From the NCBI GenBank assembly GCA_963082975.1, contig OY720346.1, positions 37,599,787 to 37,663,786 on the forward strand: a stretch of 64,000 nt of DNA, read 5' to 3'. The stretch is from Labia minor. Lineage: Eukaryota > Arthropoda > Insecta > Dermaptera > Spongiphoridae. Position 1 is the first letter of the stretch. Every line of letters begins with the position of its first letter. Position numbers and translations under genes: made by a program. The notes under the pieces were generated by a model. The model was not told the DNA's origin. It was given only the letters and a program-made list of their open reading frames with translations, and searched no databases. Shown piece after piece: positions 36,710 to 48,699 of this stretch.

Positions 36710-37069
36710 AATAATAAATTTATGGATGTTTTTTTTAAAAAGATGATGTCTCTTCCTTCGTTCATAAAATAAATTTTTATCCACTTTGTTTTTCCTTTGA
36801 AATTTAGGACGTTCAATCCTTAAAAAATATAATATAAACCTTTCATCACCCTTTGAGAGAATGAAAACGACAATCCCTATCAAATATATATCAACGGGGA
36901 AAATCCATTCAGGATGGAATTGACTTACACACAAGGTTCCTTACTTTTATTATTATTATTATTATTATTATTTTTGTTTAAGTTTTTATATCAGGAAAAT
37001 ATTACGTCCCGGCCTCACCTAAATTTTTTAATTCAATTACTATAATTTATATTACATATATATATATTC
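36710..37069. other. AT-rich DNA with ATT microsatellite
   Basis: ATT repeats at about 36947-36972. No gene or element recognised. Confidence 0.5.
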
Positions 37070-37221
37070 ACGTATTTTTTTAAGATTGTTTTCTCGATAT
37101 TTCGTCACCCATTTTTGCGCCATTTTGTCCCAAAAAAATAGTTCCGCCTAAATAACCTCATGAAAATGGCGTCAAAATGGGTGCCGATACATGGAAAAAA
37201 CAATCTCACAAAAATACGTCA
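37070..37221. mobile_element. Foldback element with about 58-bp arms
   Basis: The left arm (37070-37126, acgtatttttttaagattgt ... cacccatttttgcgccattt) and right arm (37162-37221) are inverted copies with several mismatches. A 35-bp spacer containing gttccgcctaaataacctca separates them. No coding sequence. Confidence 0.6.
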
Positions 37222-37279
37222 ATATATCCAGGATAAACCTGATAATAATAATAATAATAACATTCACGGAAATCTAAAC

Positions 37280-37314
<35 letters not shown>

Positions 37315-37847
37315 GAGAGAGAGAGAGATGTAGTAAAATCAGAAAACTTTTGAATATTAGATTTATTTTTATATTTTAGAAGTAAGGAGGACTGAGTATT
37401 TGAAATATATATTTGAATCAAATTAAATGATACATTATTAGAATTTATTTAATAACTTCGAAAATCGATTGTTTTCTTTTATTTAATAAATTCTTGCTTT
37501 GTTTTATTTTTTTTCTAACCTCAAAAAAAAAAAATGTTATAAAAAGATTCTTTCGTTTAAAGTGAGGATTTTTTTTCGACATATGTCAATTTTGAAATAT
37601 GGATTTGATTCAAAAAAAAAAAAAAATACTAAAAAAAACAAACAAACACAAACCAGCAACTAACAAGAAAAAACAGTTTTACAATGGAAATACATTTGGA
37701 TAACAATAAAATAGGATCCCGGAAATAATAGAAATAACTAATTTCTAGTATACTAACAAACCTTTTAATTAATGATGTATTTATGTATAAATAATTATTT
37801 TATTATTTTGAAAAATATGTATTTGTTTCATTAGTCAATTTATATAT
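37222..37847. other. AT-rich DNA with AT/AG microsatellite
   Basis: AT run followed by an AG run at 37284-37328. Otherwise A/T-rich with A runs near 37610. Nothing recognised. Confidence 0.5.
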
Positions 37848-38288
37848 TTACCGACCGACGATAGGAAGGGAAGGCATTGTTTTCACACCAAATTTCACAT
37901 GTGTTTTTTTACATATCTCTACGAAACATATTTTATTAACAGAAAAAAACTATTTTTAGTCTGTCTCGAACGATTCAACGGATTTTGATAAAATTAAGTA
38001 TATTTACTTAATGCATCATTAGCATGAATCCATCAAATTTTGGTGTATATCCAGAAACCGGAAGTGGTAGTTTACAAAGTATTAATTTTATATTCATTGT
38101 CGGAAATTTTTCACTTAAAATATAGTAGTAATTAATAAATGAGTAATTGAACTAAAAATAAAAACCAAGATAATATAATTTAGTCATTTTAATTCAAGTT
38201 TTATAAATTATTTTTTTTATGCTTAAAATATATTGTTGTTTGGAAATTAATTCGTCGGTCGGTTTTGTGCATGGCCACAGCTCATTTT
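37848..38288 (+). mobile_element. Family C variant (short subfamily), copy 7
   Basis: Head ACCGACCGACGATAG is retained. The GTCY run is nearly lost (tagtctgtctcg). A variant box and CCGGAAGTGGTAG are present. The tail is CGTCGGTCGG followed by tggccacagctc. About 440 bp. The copy at 51698 belongs to the same subfamily. Confidence 0.55.
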
Positions 38289-39110
38289 TTTTAGATAACT
38301 TATAATTTTGATTATTCTCAGATAGGTATTTACTGAAAATTTATTTCAGTTAACCGAAATACATTTTTGTAAATTAGTAAATTTTGATATTCTAAAAGAA
38401 TTTCTATTAGCATTTGAGTAGAGCCCTGATTAGATGGGATAAATCTTTTCAAGATAATATAATTGTGAATAATTTTTTTTTTTTCATCAAAATCTCTGGA
38501 AGGAAATTTAACATTTTAACTCGAATTTACTTTTCAAACATTAATGTCAGATATTTAATTTGTTTTTTATAATACAAATATAAATTTCTTCCCTTTGATT
38601 AAAAATTTATTGATCATTTTGTATCGTTTTTTAAGCCTCTCGAAATCAAATTGAATCACTTGGAATTCGGAAACTACCTTAAGGGATGAAAGATGAGCCA
38701 CTTAAGTATGCATAACGCCACCACCCAGCTGTAAGATTTCATCCTACAATCCTTGATATTTCATCGATAGATTTTCTTCCCTTTAAAGGGAGACTAAATG
38801 TTCTCCTTTAAAATATATATATAATATGTCAAGGATCGGAGGGGTATATGGAGGTGAAATATAAAATGTAAGATATTATCAAACATAAACGTATACTTAA
38901 CTATATATTAAATATATTTGAAAAATAATGGGGTTTGAATAGACTGAGAGAGATAAACTATTAAAAAGATATAAATATTAAAAAAACAGAGTGGTAGGGA
39001 GATTAATTGTAAGTTCAGTGGTGTAATTACCGTTCTAACGCATTCATGATTTTATTATTAAGATGGGAGAGAAAGTTTTCAAAACATTTAATGTATTTAT
39101 TTAATCTATA
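38289..39110. other. AT-rich DNA, one balanced patch
   Basis: Balanced segment at 38640-38765 (cataacgccaccacccagct) with no frame. No other feature seen. Confidence 0.45.
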
Positions 39111-39215
39111 CAAAAGTTTCTCAAATTGTAGCACCTTATATCCTGCCTGTGTGGTATCTGAACTTTTTGATGGATGTTTCTGTGCTACCAATTTCAAAAA
39201 GTTTGAGAACCTCTG
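39111..39215. mobile_element. hAT MITE, about 105 bp
   Basis: Right end AAAGTTTGAGAACCTCTG and inner gtgctaccaattt; left end caaaagtttctcaaattgta is the diverged inverted repeat. Flanking atctata occurs on both sides (7 of 8 bases of a possible duplication). Related to the MITE at 53037. Confidence 0.55.
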
Positions 39216-39335
39216 ATCTATAGTCATGGCTCCAAACTAATTTTTTTTGAAAAACAATTGCATGTGCTTGCATGTGAATATAATTGGTAAGTATTTTAAG
39301 TTCTCTGATATAATATTTTGATAACTGAATTAAGG

Positions 39336-39668
39336 TGCAGAAGTATGAAACCGTTGAAAGCATTGAGCTTTGCCAAGAGGATGTTCACCGTATGCTTCGA
39401 CAAGCATTCTATGCGATTCTGCAGCAGTTTTCTTCAAATGATAGCACAAAACCAATGCTGTCCGCAAATCATAGTTCGTAGGCACAAAACTCATGTTTGA
39501 GGTTATAGAAAAATATACCGCTGTATGAAACTTAGGTTATTGTGTGTTGGTAAACTTCGTCAAGTTTTAGAGGGAGAATATGGGGCTACAGAAGCGGTCT
39601 TACCGTCTTTAAACTGATAACGAGCACCATCTATAGAGAAATTCGGGTTTCATACTTCTACACCTTGT
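39336..39668 (-). mobile_element. mariner (mauritiana-like) deletion derivative
   Basis: About 333 bp with inverted ends aggtgcagaagtatgaaacc and gggtttcatacttctacacc. On the minus strand an ATG at 39494 opens MSFVPTNYDLRTALVLCYHL, then KKTAAESHRMLVEAYGEHPL. This is the N-terminal DNA-binding part of a mauritiana-type mariner, in one uninterrupted frame until the deletion point. All catalytic regions are gone. Confidence 0.8.
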
Positions 39669-41053
39669 AATTATCACTAAAATGTATAACATCGCATCTA
39701 ATCATTTAAAACATTGCTTCAGAATATTCAATAATAATTTGAAAATAAAACGAAAAACTATTTTTATATGAGTACCAAGCACTACACATGTTCGTATCCC
39801 ACAAGTGCGGGGTCCGAATGAATTTTTTTTTGCGAGGACTCTCTACTTATACATACGTCATCAACATATACATATATAAAAAATAAAAATATACAAATTA
39901 CAAAAAAACAATTACATTTAATTGAAAATAAATATATGTATTTACATATATCTAAGTTTTTGTTCTTGTAAATTCTTATAAAATAGTTTTAAAATACAAT
40001 TTACTAGCTTCTCCACCCTAATAATTAAAACAATTAGAAGAATATAGAACTCCAAAAGCAATAAACAAGTGATAATTGATAGTAACTTATTAATAGCGAT
40101 AACAGCACAAAAATAACTAATGTCAAAAAACTAACTGATGTACGAAAGAATAGAATAGAATAATTAAGAGAGAGGATAGTACTATCAGGGCCCACTCTAG
40201 AGGGCGGCAAACTGGGCACTTGTTCAGGGCGGCAAATCAGAAGGGCGGCATTTTAGTTATGAATGTATTAAATTTTAGGAATAAAGGTGTGGAAATTTAT
40301 TCTATTTCCCGGGGTGCTTTAAATGCTAGACCAGGCGCTGGTATTAATTGATTAATTAAACATAAAATGACATTGACAAGTATTTTTAAATATATAATAT
40401 TCTATATTATATGTATATATTATAATCAACACAATAATAAATTTCATCCCTCAATGCAAACTTAATTATTTGAATAATTTATAATTTATTCTTTATCGTT
40501 AAAAGCAATTTGCTTTAAATTTCGAAAATTAACTTTTTGGTGGTGTTACGGGACCACTTCACGTGCAGGGGCCAATCGCTCCAATTGCCTACATACAAAT
40601 AATAGGAACTTTAACGGGCTTGCCAAAAAGGGATCATGTAAAAATTGCATTGATTTAAAAAAAATACTTTTGATGACGCCCAGAAGATTATTAAAAGGAA
40701 AAGTTTTAATAAAAATGAAGGAAATCTAAAAAAAACCTTAAAAAAACTAAGAGGAATGAGAATAATATCTACGATATTTAGATTAAGACTTGAATATCCA
40801 TTATCTATAGTAACCTAAGAAATAAAGAAAACCCCCTTCAAATGAGAGATATAATGAAATGTTTACTGCGACATAAAGAAATCTAGGAAAAAAAAAAATT
40901 ATTGAATATATGTGATAGCCCCCATATGAGTTTTCAAACGATATATATATATATATCTTATCCGATTATACTAGCAAAAATTGTATAAGTTTTTTTTAAA
41001 ATATACCTCCCTTAATAACAAATTAAAATAAAATAACTTATTATAAGAATCAT
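39669..41053. other. AT-rich DNA with decayed transposon-like patches
   Basis: At 40188-40345 words such as cagggcccactctagagggc and repeated agggcggca resemble a hAT-type terminal region; a second patch lies at 40540-40600 (gtgcaggggccaatcgctcc). No transposase or gene visible. Confidence 0.35.
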
Positions 41054-41625
41054 TTTTACTATCTCGCCAGAGATAGTATTGCGATCATTAAAATTTTCAA
41101 TGTCGAGATTTTGATGTTTTTATACGTTCTGAAGGTCCCTGAGTCATTTTCACTAAGGTTGAAAAAAATGTCCGTGTGTGTGTATGTGTACAAGATTACG
41201 GAAAAACGGTTTGAGCTAGAATAATGAAATTTGGTACACGGGCATTATTCAAAATTCGTAGTTGTCTATCAACTTTTGAGAAATGTAGCTGAACCGGAAG
41301 AGGGTCATTACCTACCACGTTTTCATTTTTTTCCTCTAAACTGACCGTAAAAATAAAGATATATGTCTGGTAGTTTTTCACATGATTAAAAATTGTATAA
41401 AACTGCTATATATAGGATTTCAGCTGAACGTACCGGAATTAATTTTTTAAATTTTTTAACACGTTGGCTGGCAATCACGCGCCAGCACGAGACATGGTGT
41501 CATCAACATAGAGCGCTGTTTTAATAAATATTATTTATTAATTTTAAATAAATTTAATTTAAATATAATATGTGTTAATTAATCCAATTCAAATTTGCAA
41601 GATAGTCGAGTGGAGACACTCCAGA
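41054..41625 (+). mobile_element. Family A HINE-like element, copy 3 (full length)
   Basis: Head ACTATCTCGCCAGAGATAGT (hairpin). The GTCY-type run is short (gtccgtgtgtgtgtatgtgt, 41169-41190). Boxes AATGAAATTTGGTACACG and GAACCGGAAGAGGGTCATTA follow. The subterminal repeat is agatagt, then the tail hairpin TGGAG-ACA-CTCCA. Good reference copy of about 570 bp. Confidence 0.65.
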
Positions 41626-42445
41626 TTTTTTTTTTAAGTTTTCTGCGATCTAATTGTAAGTCTATATCACCCAGGTTAATTTTATTAAAAATTTCGTTTT
41701 TAAATTAATTTTAAATTTTATAATTTTTGAACTTGATATGGTTTGAATCTTAAACCTCAATCTCCACCTTATTTATTTGAGCTACAATTGAATTACAATT
41801 TTTCCAATCGAAAAAATGTTTGTGTTAAGTAATTTAATATAATTAAAAAAAATTAATAAAGGGGAGAATGAAGGTAATGTTATCAAAAAAAAATATTTCT
41901 CAATTGATTAATAAGAAATATTCTTCTTGGCTATATTCTGGATAAGTATTTAATTAAAAGCAGGGGACGGTTGGATGTTATTATGGTAATTGCGAGTAGT
42001 TTTAATTGAACAACTGCCCCCACCCCGGCAACCCTTCAAGGCAACGTGATATTTTAAGGCCCGGTCTAGTCTAATATTTGAGTTGGAGAATAACTAATAT
42101 ATATTCTGTATAATAAGGACAGATTAGACTGGTTCGCTCTGTGAAAAGGTTATCGATCAGATTCTAGACCCCTTTATTCTCTCCTTCCTTTAAAAATTCA
42201 ATTTCATTGAAACAATGTTCATTTGTGAGGTTTCTATGTCAAATAATAGAAGGGCAAGTAATGGAGACATTTATTCATTCATTTATTAAATTGTCAAATT
42301 TTAAATTTTATTTTCTATAATGTTAAATAATACATATTCGAAGACAATAACATATTGCAAAATTTTAATTGTATTGTATGTATTTGATTAAATTTTAATA
42401 ACAAAAATTCGTTATCATACCTAAACTCAGATTTTAAAATTATAT
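41626..42445. other. AT-rich DNA, nothing recognised
   Basis: A short balanced patch at 42010-42075 (caactgcccccaccccggca) has no frame. No element ends found. Confidence 0.5.
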
Positions 42446-42703
42446 ACAGGGTTATTCTATAAATCATAGAAAAATAAAACATGTTTTAAAAGCCATGTCG
42501 GAAAAACAATTTACCATTTTTTTAGAGCCATATTGAATTAAATTATAAGATAGTATAATGTAAGTAAATAGACTTGAGGTACACTATCGTAAACCCCCAT
42601 TTTAATTTCATGGACCCCCAAATTTTTGATTCGCTGTCGTAGATCCCTTGAAGGTTGTCATAGACCCCTGGGGTCGATATAGACCACTTTAGGAACCTCT
42701 GTT
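42446..42703. repeat. Decayed transposon-like repeat beside the Tc1-like element
   Basis: It opens acagggttattctataaatc, similar to the outer end of the neighbouring Tc1-like element (acagggttatactaaatgat on the reverse strand at 43810). It then has a reiterated tagatccc/tagacccc pattern (about 42645-42680) and ends ggaacctctg, a hAT-like terminus. Possibly two elements. Confidence 0.35.
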
Positions 42704-43810
42704 CTAAATGATAGACCCATTTTTAAAATTTCATATTTATTAAAGTACAAATTCAAAATTAACAATCTTCACCCAAATGAAAAAGTTTAAAAAGGTTTCC
42801 TTACATTATAAGTTTTTAATTTATTCTAAATGATGAACTCATTTTTAAAAAGTTGACCTGTGGCCAGGTCCGAACCGACCGACTGTTTGAAATAAATTAA
42901 TTTCCAGCTACAGAAACAATTTCAAATAATTTTAATATATCTATTAATGTAATAAAAAACAGATATGGATACATAAATAATAAATATAAACATTTTTAAT
43001 TTTATTTTATTTATAATATATATGCAAGACCAGGCTGTGACGTCATGAATGGCTGGATGACGTCATATAATTTTAAATCAAGAAAAAACTAATAAATATG
43101 ATTTTTCTCGAGGATAAAACCAATACAAAGTGCATGATTCGTGGTGATATATAAAAAAATCTCCTTTGGTGTGAAAATAACCCTTTCCTTCCTATCGTCG
43201 ATCGCTAATACTACCACTTCCGGTTTCCGGAATTGCACCAAAAGTTGATCAATTCATCCCACTGATGCATTAAGTAAATATACCAAATTTCATCAAAATC
43301 GGTTGAGCCGTTCAGGCTGTACACATCTATACGGACGGACGGACAGACATCATGCTAAAAATACTTTTTTCTGTTTAGAAAATGCATGATTCGTGGAGAT
43401 ATGTAAAAATCTCCACATGTGACATTTGGTGTGAAAACAATACCTCCCTTACTATCGTCGGTCGGTAAAAATTCGTTAAAAGTTCTCCGAAATCTCCTGA
43501 CTATCCTTGAGACTATTTCTTATAGGTATTTAAGGGTTAAGGAAACTGTTTACTTCCCGCCTCTATCAACAACTCTGAAAGATCTGCAAAACCGTATCAT
43601 TGCGGTCGTGTCCTCAATAACAGCAGATATTCTTTGTCGTATGAAACGAGTTTGGCTACCGCGCAGAGAACGGGTTCCGTAGATGTTTGCAATGCTCCAA
43701 ATTGAAAACTTATAATGTATGGAAAACTTTTAAACTTCCTGTTTTCATTGGTGTGAAGATTGTTAATTTTGGACTAAATACGAAATTTTAAAAATGGGTC
43801 TATCATTTAG
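42704..43810 (+). mobile_element. Tc1-like deletion derivative with about 120-bp terminal inverted repeats, interrupted by family C
   Basis: Left terminal repeat 42704-42832 and right 43694-43810 are inverted copies (ctaaatgatagacccatttt at the outside). Between them lie a family C element (42850-43470) and a C-terminal transposase piece on the plus strand: VKETVYFPPLSTTLKDLQNR followed by IIAVVSSITADILCRM, typical of the C terminus of a Tc1/mariner-type transposase group. Removing family C leaves about 490 bp, so the element was already deleted internally. Confidence 0.7.
42850..43470 (-). mobile_element. Family C HINE-like element, copy 8, inserted in a Tc1-like element
   Basis: Both ends present, full order of boxes, short GTCC/GTCT run (43330-43350). 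It is flanked by A runs on the plus strand, meaning T on the element strand. Confidence 0.65.
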
Positions 43811-44944
43811 TATAACCCTGTATATATAAGTAATAAATTTATGAAATACATTAATTCAAGAGTCAATTTATCTCTGTTGTGATGCTGAATTAAAATTCTT
43901 GTCCAAATCATCCACATTTCTCCAATTATCCAAACTATTTTAGTTGGTTTACCTGTATTAAACAAAGTTGTCACTAGAATTTTCTCACTCATTCGAGCCC
44001 CTAAGATTAAAAATACAAAAACAAAATATTAATTTATTAATTTAAGTAAATTCATGCATCATTAAATTTGATAAAAAAAAATTAAATTTTTACTAGAATA
44101 TATTTCACTTTTTTAGAATTATGAAAAAATAAAACCAGAATTAAAAAAAAGAGTGACAATTATGGGTTCTAAGAGGGTATCGAATATATTCATGCGATTG
44201 ATATCTGAATAAAACTGAAGTTCTCTGTTGTTTTTTGTAAAAATGATCTTGATAGTCGCCCGTTTTAATTGTTTGATCATTGGGTTCTTAAACACACACA
44301 TACAAGGGTTTCCAGAGAGCAACAAATAAGAGGAGATAAAATTGCGTGGTGGAGAGCAATCAAAAGGGCAGGATGTAATTGTCGCGTGTCAATGTGAAGT
44401 ATAAAAGCAGAAATTGGGGAGGGAATAGAAAGTTCACTTCCTACCACCCAGCATCAGCCTAAATAGGAGGTAAGTGGAAAAAGTAGTTTTGATTGGGGGA
44501 GTTGGACAAAATCTTTGATATTCAACTTTCTAGTAGGGGTGAATTTTTTTTTCTAAATATAAACAATAAATAAATTAAAATAAATTTATATTATATAATA
44601 ATACTAAGAATTATATTTATAAGGCTCTCGTGATTTGAAATTCACATATTAAAAAGTTTTTAATTTTTAAAATCGACGACTCATTTTTCAGGAAAAATGT
44701 TTTTTAATTGCTTTTTATTAATTAGAATAATTAATTTATTCAGAGAAGTCATTTAATTAGTAACTGAAAATTGTGATGATTCAAATGTTAATTTTTTTTA
44801 TTTCACCTTTAAGGACCTATTGAGTAAAGATTACTATAATTACTAGAATTTTTAATTTTATTAAATATTATCATTATTATTATTATTGGTATACCAAGTA
44901 TTATATTAAAATTCATTTGTAATAATTAGAAAATATAAAATTAA
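43811..44944. other. AT-rich DNA, nothing recognised
   Basis: No gene, exon pattern or repeat end was recognised. A balanced patch at 44335-44470 has no long frame. Confidence 0.5.
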
Positions 44945-44959
44945 AAAGAATAATAATAT

Positions 44960-45230
44960 GGGCGCCTCAGGGTGGGAGACAACTGCGTTGACTCTCATTC
45001 TCGTGGTCCCGGTTTGAATGTCTCTAGATGCGGTCTATGGGTTGGAGTCAACTCAGCCTCCGGGATCAAAATTGGGAAGCTACTTGATCAAAAGTAGCGC
45101 CTCCGAGCAAGAAAATCAAGTTAAAGGTTGATAGGACCCGTTCTACTGATCATAGGACACCTCATTAATATAATCAACTTGATAGGCGCTGTCTCTGTGT
45201 TGGATGTACAAAAGTCAGAGGTGTTTTTTT
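44960..45230 (+). mobile_element. tRNA-like SINE, copy 2
   Basis: Starts gggcgcctcagggtgggaga, continues cgttgactctcattctcgtg and a B-box-like ggtttgaatgtc, and ends in ggtgttttttt. It is flanked by direct repeats aaagaataataatat (44945-44959) and aaagaataatat (45231-45242). Same family as 17132-17384, opposite orientation. Confidence 0.65.
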
Positions 45231-45244
45231 AAAGAATAATATAA

Positions 45245-46295
45245 AAGATTAATATAAAAATTTTAATCATGCCTACTAACCTATCAAATTAAAAGAAAAA
45301 AGAGAAGTGAATAATAATAAAAAAAACTTTCTGGTATATTAGATTGAATATATATTATAAAGTACTTCCGAAACTTTTAATTGGTTTTCTATTTAACAGA
45401 AAGATTGGTGGGTGTTTGGGAGGGTGGTTGAGAGGAGTGGGTAAGAGAAGAGAACTGAAAGAGTTACTAAAATAAAAAATCTTTCTAATCATCAATTTCT
45501 AATGATGATAGTTAAACGATGATTGAATAATTAATGAATTTTAAATTTTAAATAAAAATCAAATAATAATAATAATTATTATTTAATACAATACAAAGAA
45601 ACATACAAAGAAACATATAAATAATAATATATTATTAATTATAATTTTATTTATTTATTTAATTATTATTATTATTATTATTTGATTTTTATTTACAATA
45701 CAAAGAAATATACAAATAATAATATATTATTAATTATAATTTTATTTATTGATTTAATTTTGACATTTTGAGAAAATTGAAAAATATTTTTAATTAAGTA
45801 AATAAATTTTCAAATTTTTTTCTTTCCTTTTTTGTCATTACGTACCTTTTCTGTTTTTTTTTTATTTTTCTTAGATAAAAAAAATAAAAATAAAAAATAG
45901 AGTAGATATTCTATTTCTTGTCCCGTTTTTCTCATTTCATTCTAAGAAAATTGGCCCAGGCCAGGGTCTATCTGTGTATGGAGCTTTGACTACCCCCCTG
46001 TGCACCCCACTGTCTACCGATCTTATTCATTCCTTCAAACACCACCACCACCTTCGCCCTAAAAGGGCCTTTAGGGTTGGCGTATTGCCGGGACTGGCTT
46101 GGCAATTTTCCAAAGACTAACCTCACCCTTCAAAATTCGATACTGAATATGAATAGAGATTTCAGAGCTCAATGTTTTATTCATAAATCACATTTTACAT
46201 AATACAAAAAAGAAAAAAAAAATGAAAAGTATTTAATCTATGATTTGAAAAAATACTATCCATATTTGAAAACGATTAGTAAAATTTATAAACTA
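45245..46295. other. AT-rich DNA with a local duplication and one balanced patch
   Basis: 45586-45694 and 45695-45765 share acaatacaaagaaa and then ataataatatattattaatt in the same order (direct duplication with small changes). Around 45558 and 45670 the ATT tracts form an inverted pair. Balanced sequence at 45950-46130 (gggcctttagggttggcgta) has no frame. Confidence 0.45.
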
Positions 46296-46732
46296 AACAG
46301 TACTCCTGTCAGCAGGCAATCAGCTGACTCCTGTCGAAATTTTAACCAGCTGGGTCATTTAGTTTGTTTGACATTCATGGAAAGCAGAATACCTCGTGAT
46401 TTGAGAAGAAAATGAAATAAAATGAATTTCTTGTGCTAATTAGGCATTTTGGCATTGGCGTTGTGGAATATGGACGAGTTTTTGCATGTGGATCCACCAC
46501 AACACACCAGAAACCAAATTGCAGTCAAAAAAGTGAGTTTTTCGTGATTAATCGGCACAAATACCTATTTTGATATCGACAAATCTTATTTTTTGGAAGT
46601 GAATAAAAAATTGGAGAAACGTTGAACGAATTGTATAGAGCTCAAAGGAGACTACGTTGAAAAATAAAATAATTTTTTATCAAAAAACTTGTTTCATTCA
46701 AAAAGTCACGGACTTATTGACCTGGCCTCGTA
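46296..46732 (+). mobile_element. mariner deletion derivative (lineage with TACGAGGG ends), copy 3
   Basis: The 3' terminal repeat ends gtcacggacttattgacctg plus gcctcgta. Inner sequence tactcctgtcagcagg matches the leader of copy 2 (35177 onward). It contains the central gtggatccaccacaacacac region (WIHHN-type, near the first catalytic Asp) and the shifted C-terminal gctcaaaggagactacgttg. The outer 5' repeat is lost. Confidence 0.65.
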
Positions 46733-48640
46733 TTTCAAAAAATAGTAGGAGAATATGTTTTTTTTTTAAATTTACTTTAAATTTTAATAAAATATTATTA
46801 AATAGAAAGTAATAATTATTAATTAATATAATAGTATAAGATAATTATTATACAAATAAATAATATACTTACTAGTTAATAATTAGTATGAAGAAAGGGT
46901 TGAATAAATTAATATAAATTGTATATAAGGTATTCAGGTATTCTAAAACAACTTTAAGAATTTCTTTTAGGTTTTTGAACTGATTAATCGTTTTTTTTTA
47001 TATATTTTTAACTGTAAGTTTTAAATTGAAGTTTAAAATGAAAGAAAACTTGAAAAGATAGAAAAGAAGGAATACTAGAAGATGTTTGTTTTCTAAAGAA
47101 ACTATATTGGAGTAGATCGATGCTGGCTACTTGGATTTCCATGTTTGACACTGATGAACATATACCTTATGTATATATACATGTATTATGTATTATACAC
47201 ATGTCCTTGCTATTTATAATCCTTGGGAAATATCCCAATAATGATATACTATACTTCTCTCTCTTTTAATATATATATATATATATATAAATTTGATAAT
47301 ATAAGCAGGTGAAAGATCGCAGAAGCTCCCTTCTTTGCATAATATTTATTCCTTTCCCTCATTACCATTCCCATATTCGTGCATGCAAATAATACCAAAA
47401 GCACATTAAAAAAAGCTCTTATTCGCATTGCAAATTGGTTGTTACTTGCGAATATATATGTATATATATATATCTGGAGAGAATTTGATAGTTTTTTATG
47501 GATTATTAAAATTAATGGATGTATATATGTATATATATATATGAACTACAAATTTCTTTTAATATTTATTATATCATTAGATAAATATATTTAAAATTTT
47601 ACAAAATGTATTTCATGAATTAATTTAATTCTATTTTCCGCCAACGGAGTTCTTTTTCCAACTCCGTCTCAGAGAAATAATTAAATATAATTTTACAATA
47701 AAAAATTTAATTTTAAATATTGGTAAGTATACTTTTTACTTTTTTCTCTCTATCCGTTTCCAATTCTACTAACATTTATTAAATATATATTACTTGAAAT
47801 GCTAAAATATGTGGAGTAGAATTTCAATAAACAAATAAATATTTAGTACAAAATTGTTAAAAAAATCTCATTATCCATGTATTAGAATGTATCAATTTTT
47901 TTTATTAATAAAAAAAATTAAATAAATAATCCGCATTTTTCCATATGCTTAACAAATATAATGGATATTTCCAATAGGATAAAAAAATCACTATTGTTTT
48001 CATTTAAGATCTCATAGTATTGTATCCTAAATTGTTTTTATGAATGCCTGATTTAGTTTCCAGTTCAGTTACTGATAAATCGAATTCATTTGAGTGTAAT
48101 TCCGAAAAGGAAAACGAATTACATACGAGTAGATAACAAAATAAAAGATTACCCATAGCTAGACGGATAAAAAGGAAAGATATTTTTCTTTTTCTTTTAG
48201 ACCAAAAATTGAAGAATTAAACAAAAAGGAAAATACGAGAAAAAAATAATATCAGCTTATGAGTAATGATATTGTGACTGGATTTATAATTTTTATAGAA
48301 ATAAAATTAATTTTATTAATTAGATTTAAAATCAAATTGGAATATTTTTATATACTTTTATTTTATTTGCTTTGACTGTTTTCCTCATTTTTTTTTTTTT
48401 GTATGTGTGTTTACATAAATTATCGGCATAGTGATAGTGGTGAACGTTATGTAGAATAAATTAACAAAAATAGAAATATTTTATATTTTTAATTATTTGT
48501 TATTAATTCAAAGAATTTAGAGCTACCAGGGTTGGGTTAGGGAGAAAGTTTTTAGAAACCATACTAGAAAACAAAACTGCAATTTAAAAGTATAATTTCA
48601 GTATAATTTGACATTTTTAGGTTAAACAGCATTGACAGAT
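46733..48640. other. AT-rich DNA with AT microsatellites
   Basis: TA-rich microsatellites at 47265-47290, 47455-47474 and 47521-47543. No gene or element end recognised. Confidence 0.5.
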
Positions 48641-48699
48641 CAAATAGAAATTAGCTATTTCAAAAATTGTTAGTGTTTTGAAGAAATTATATTTTCTCG

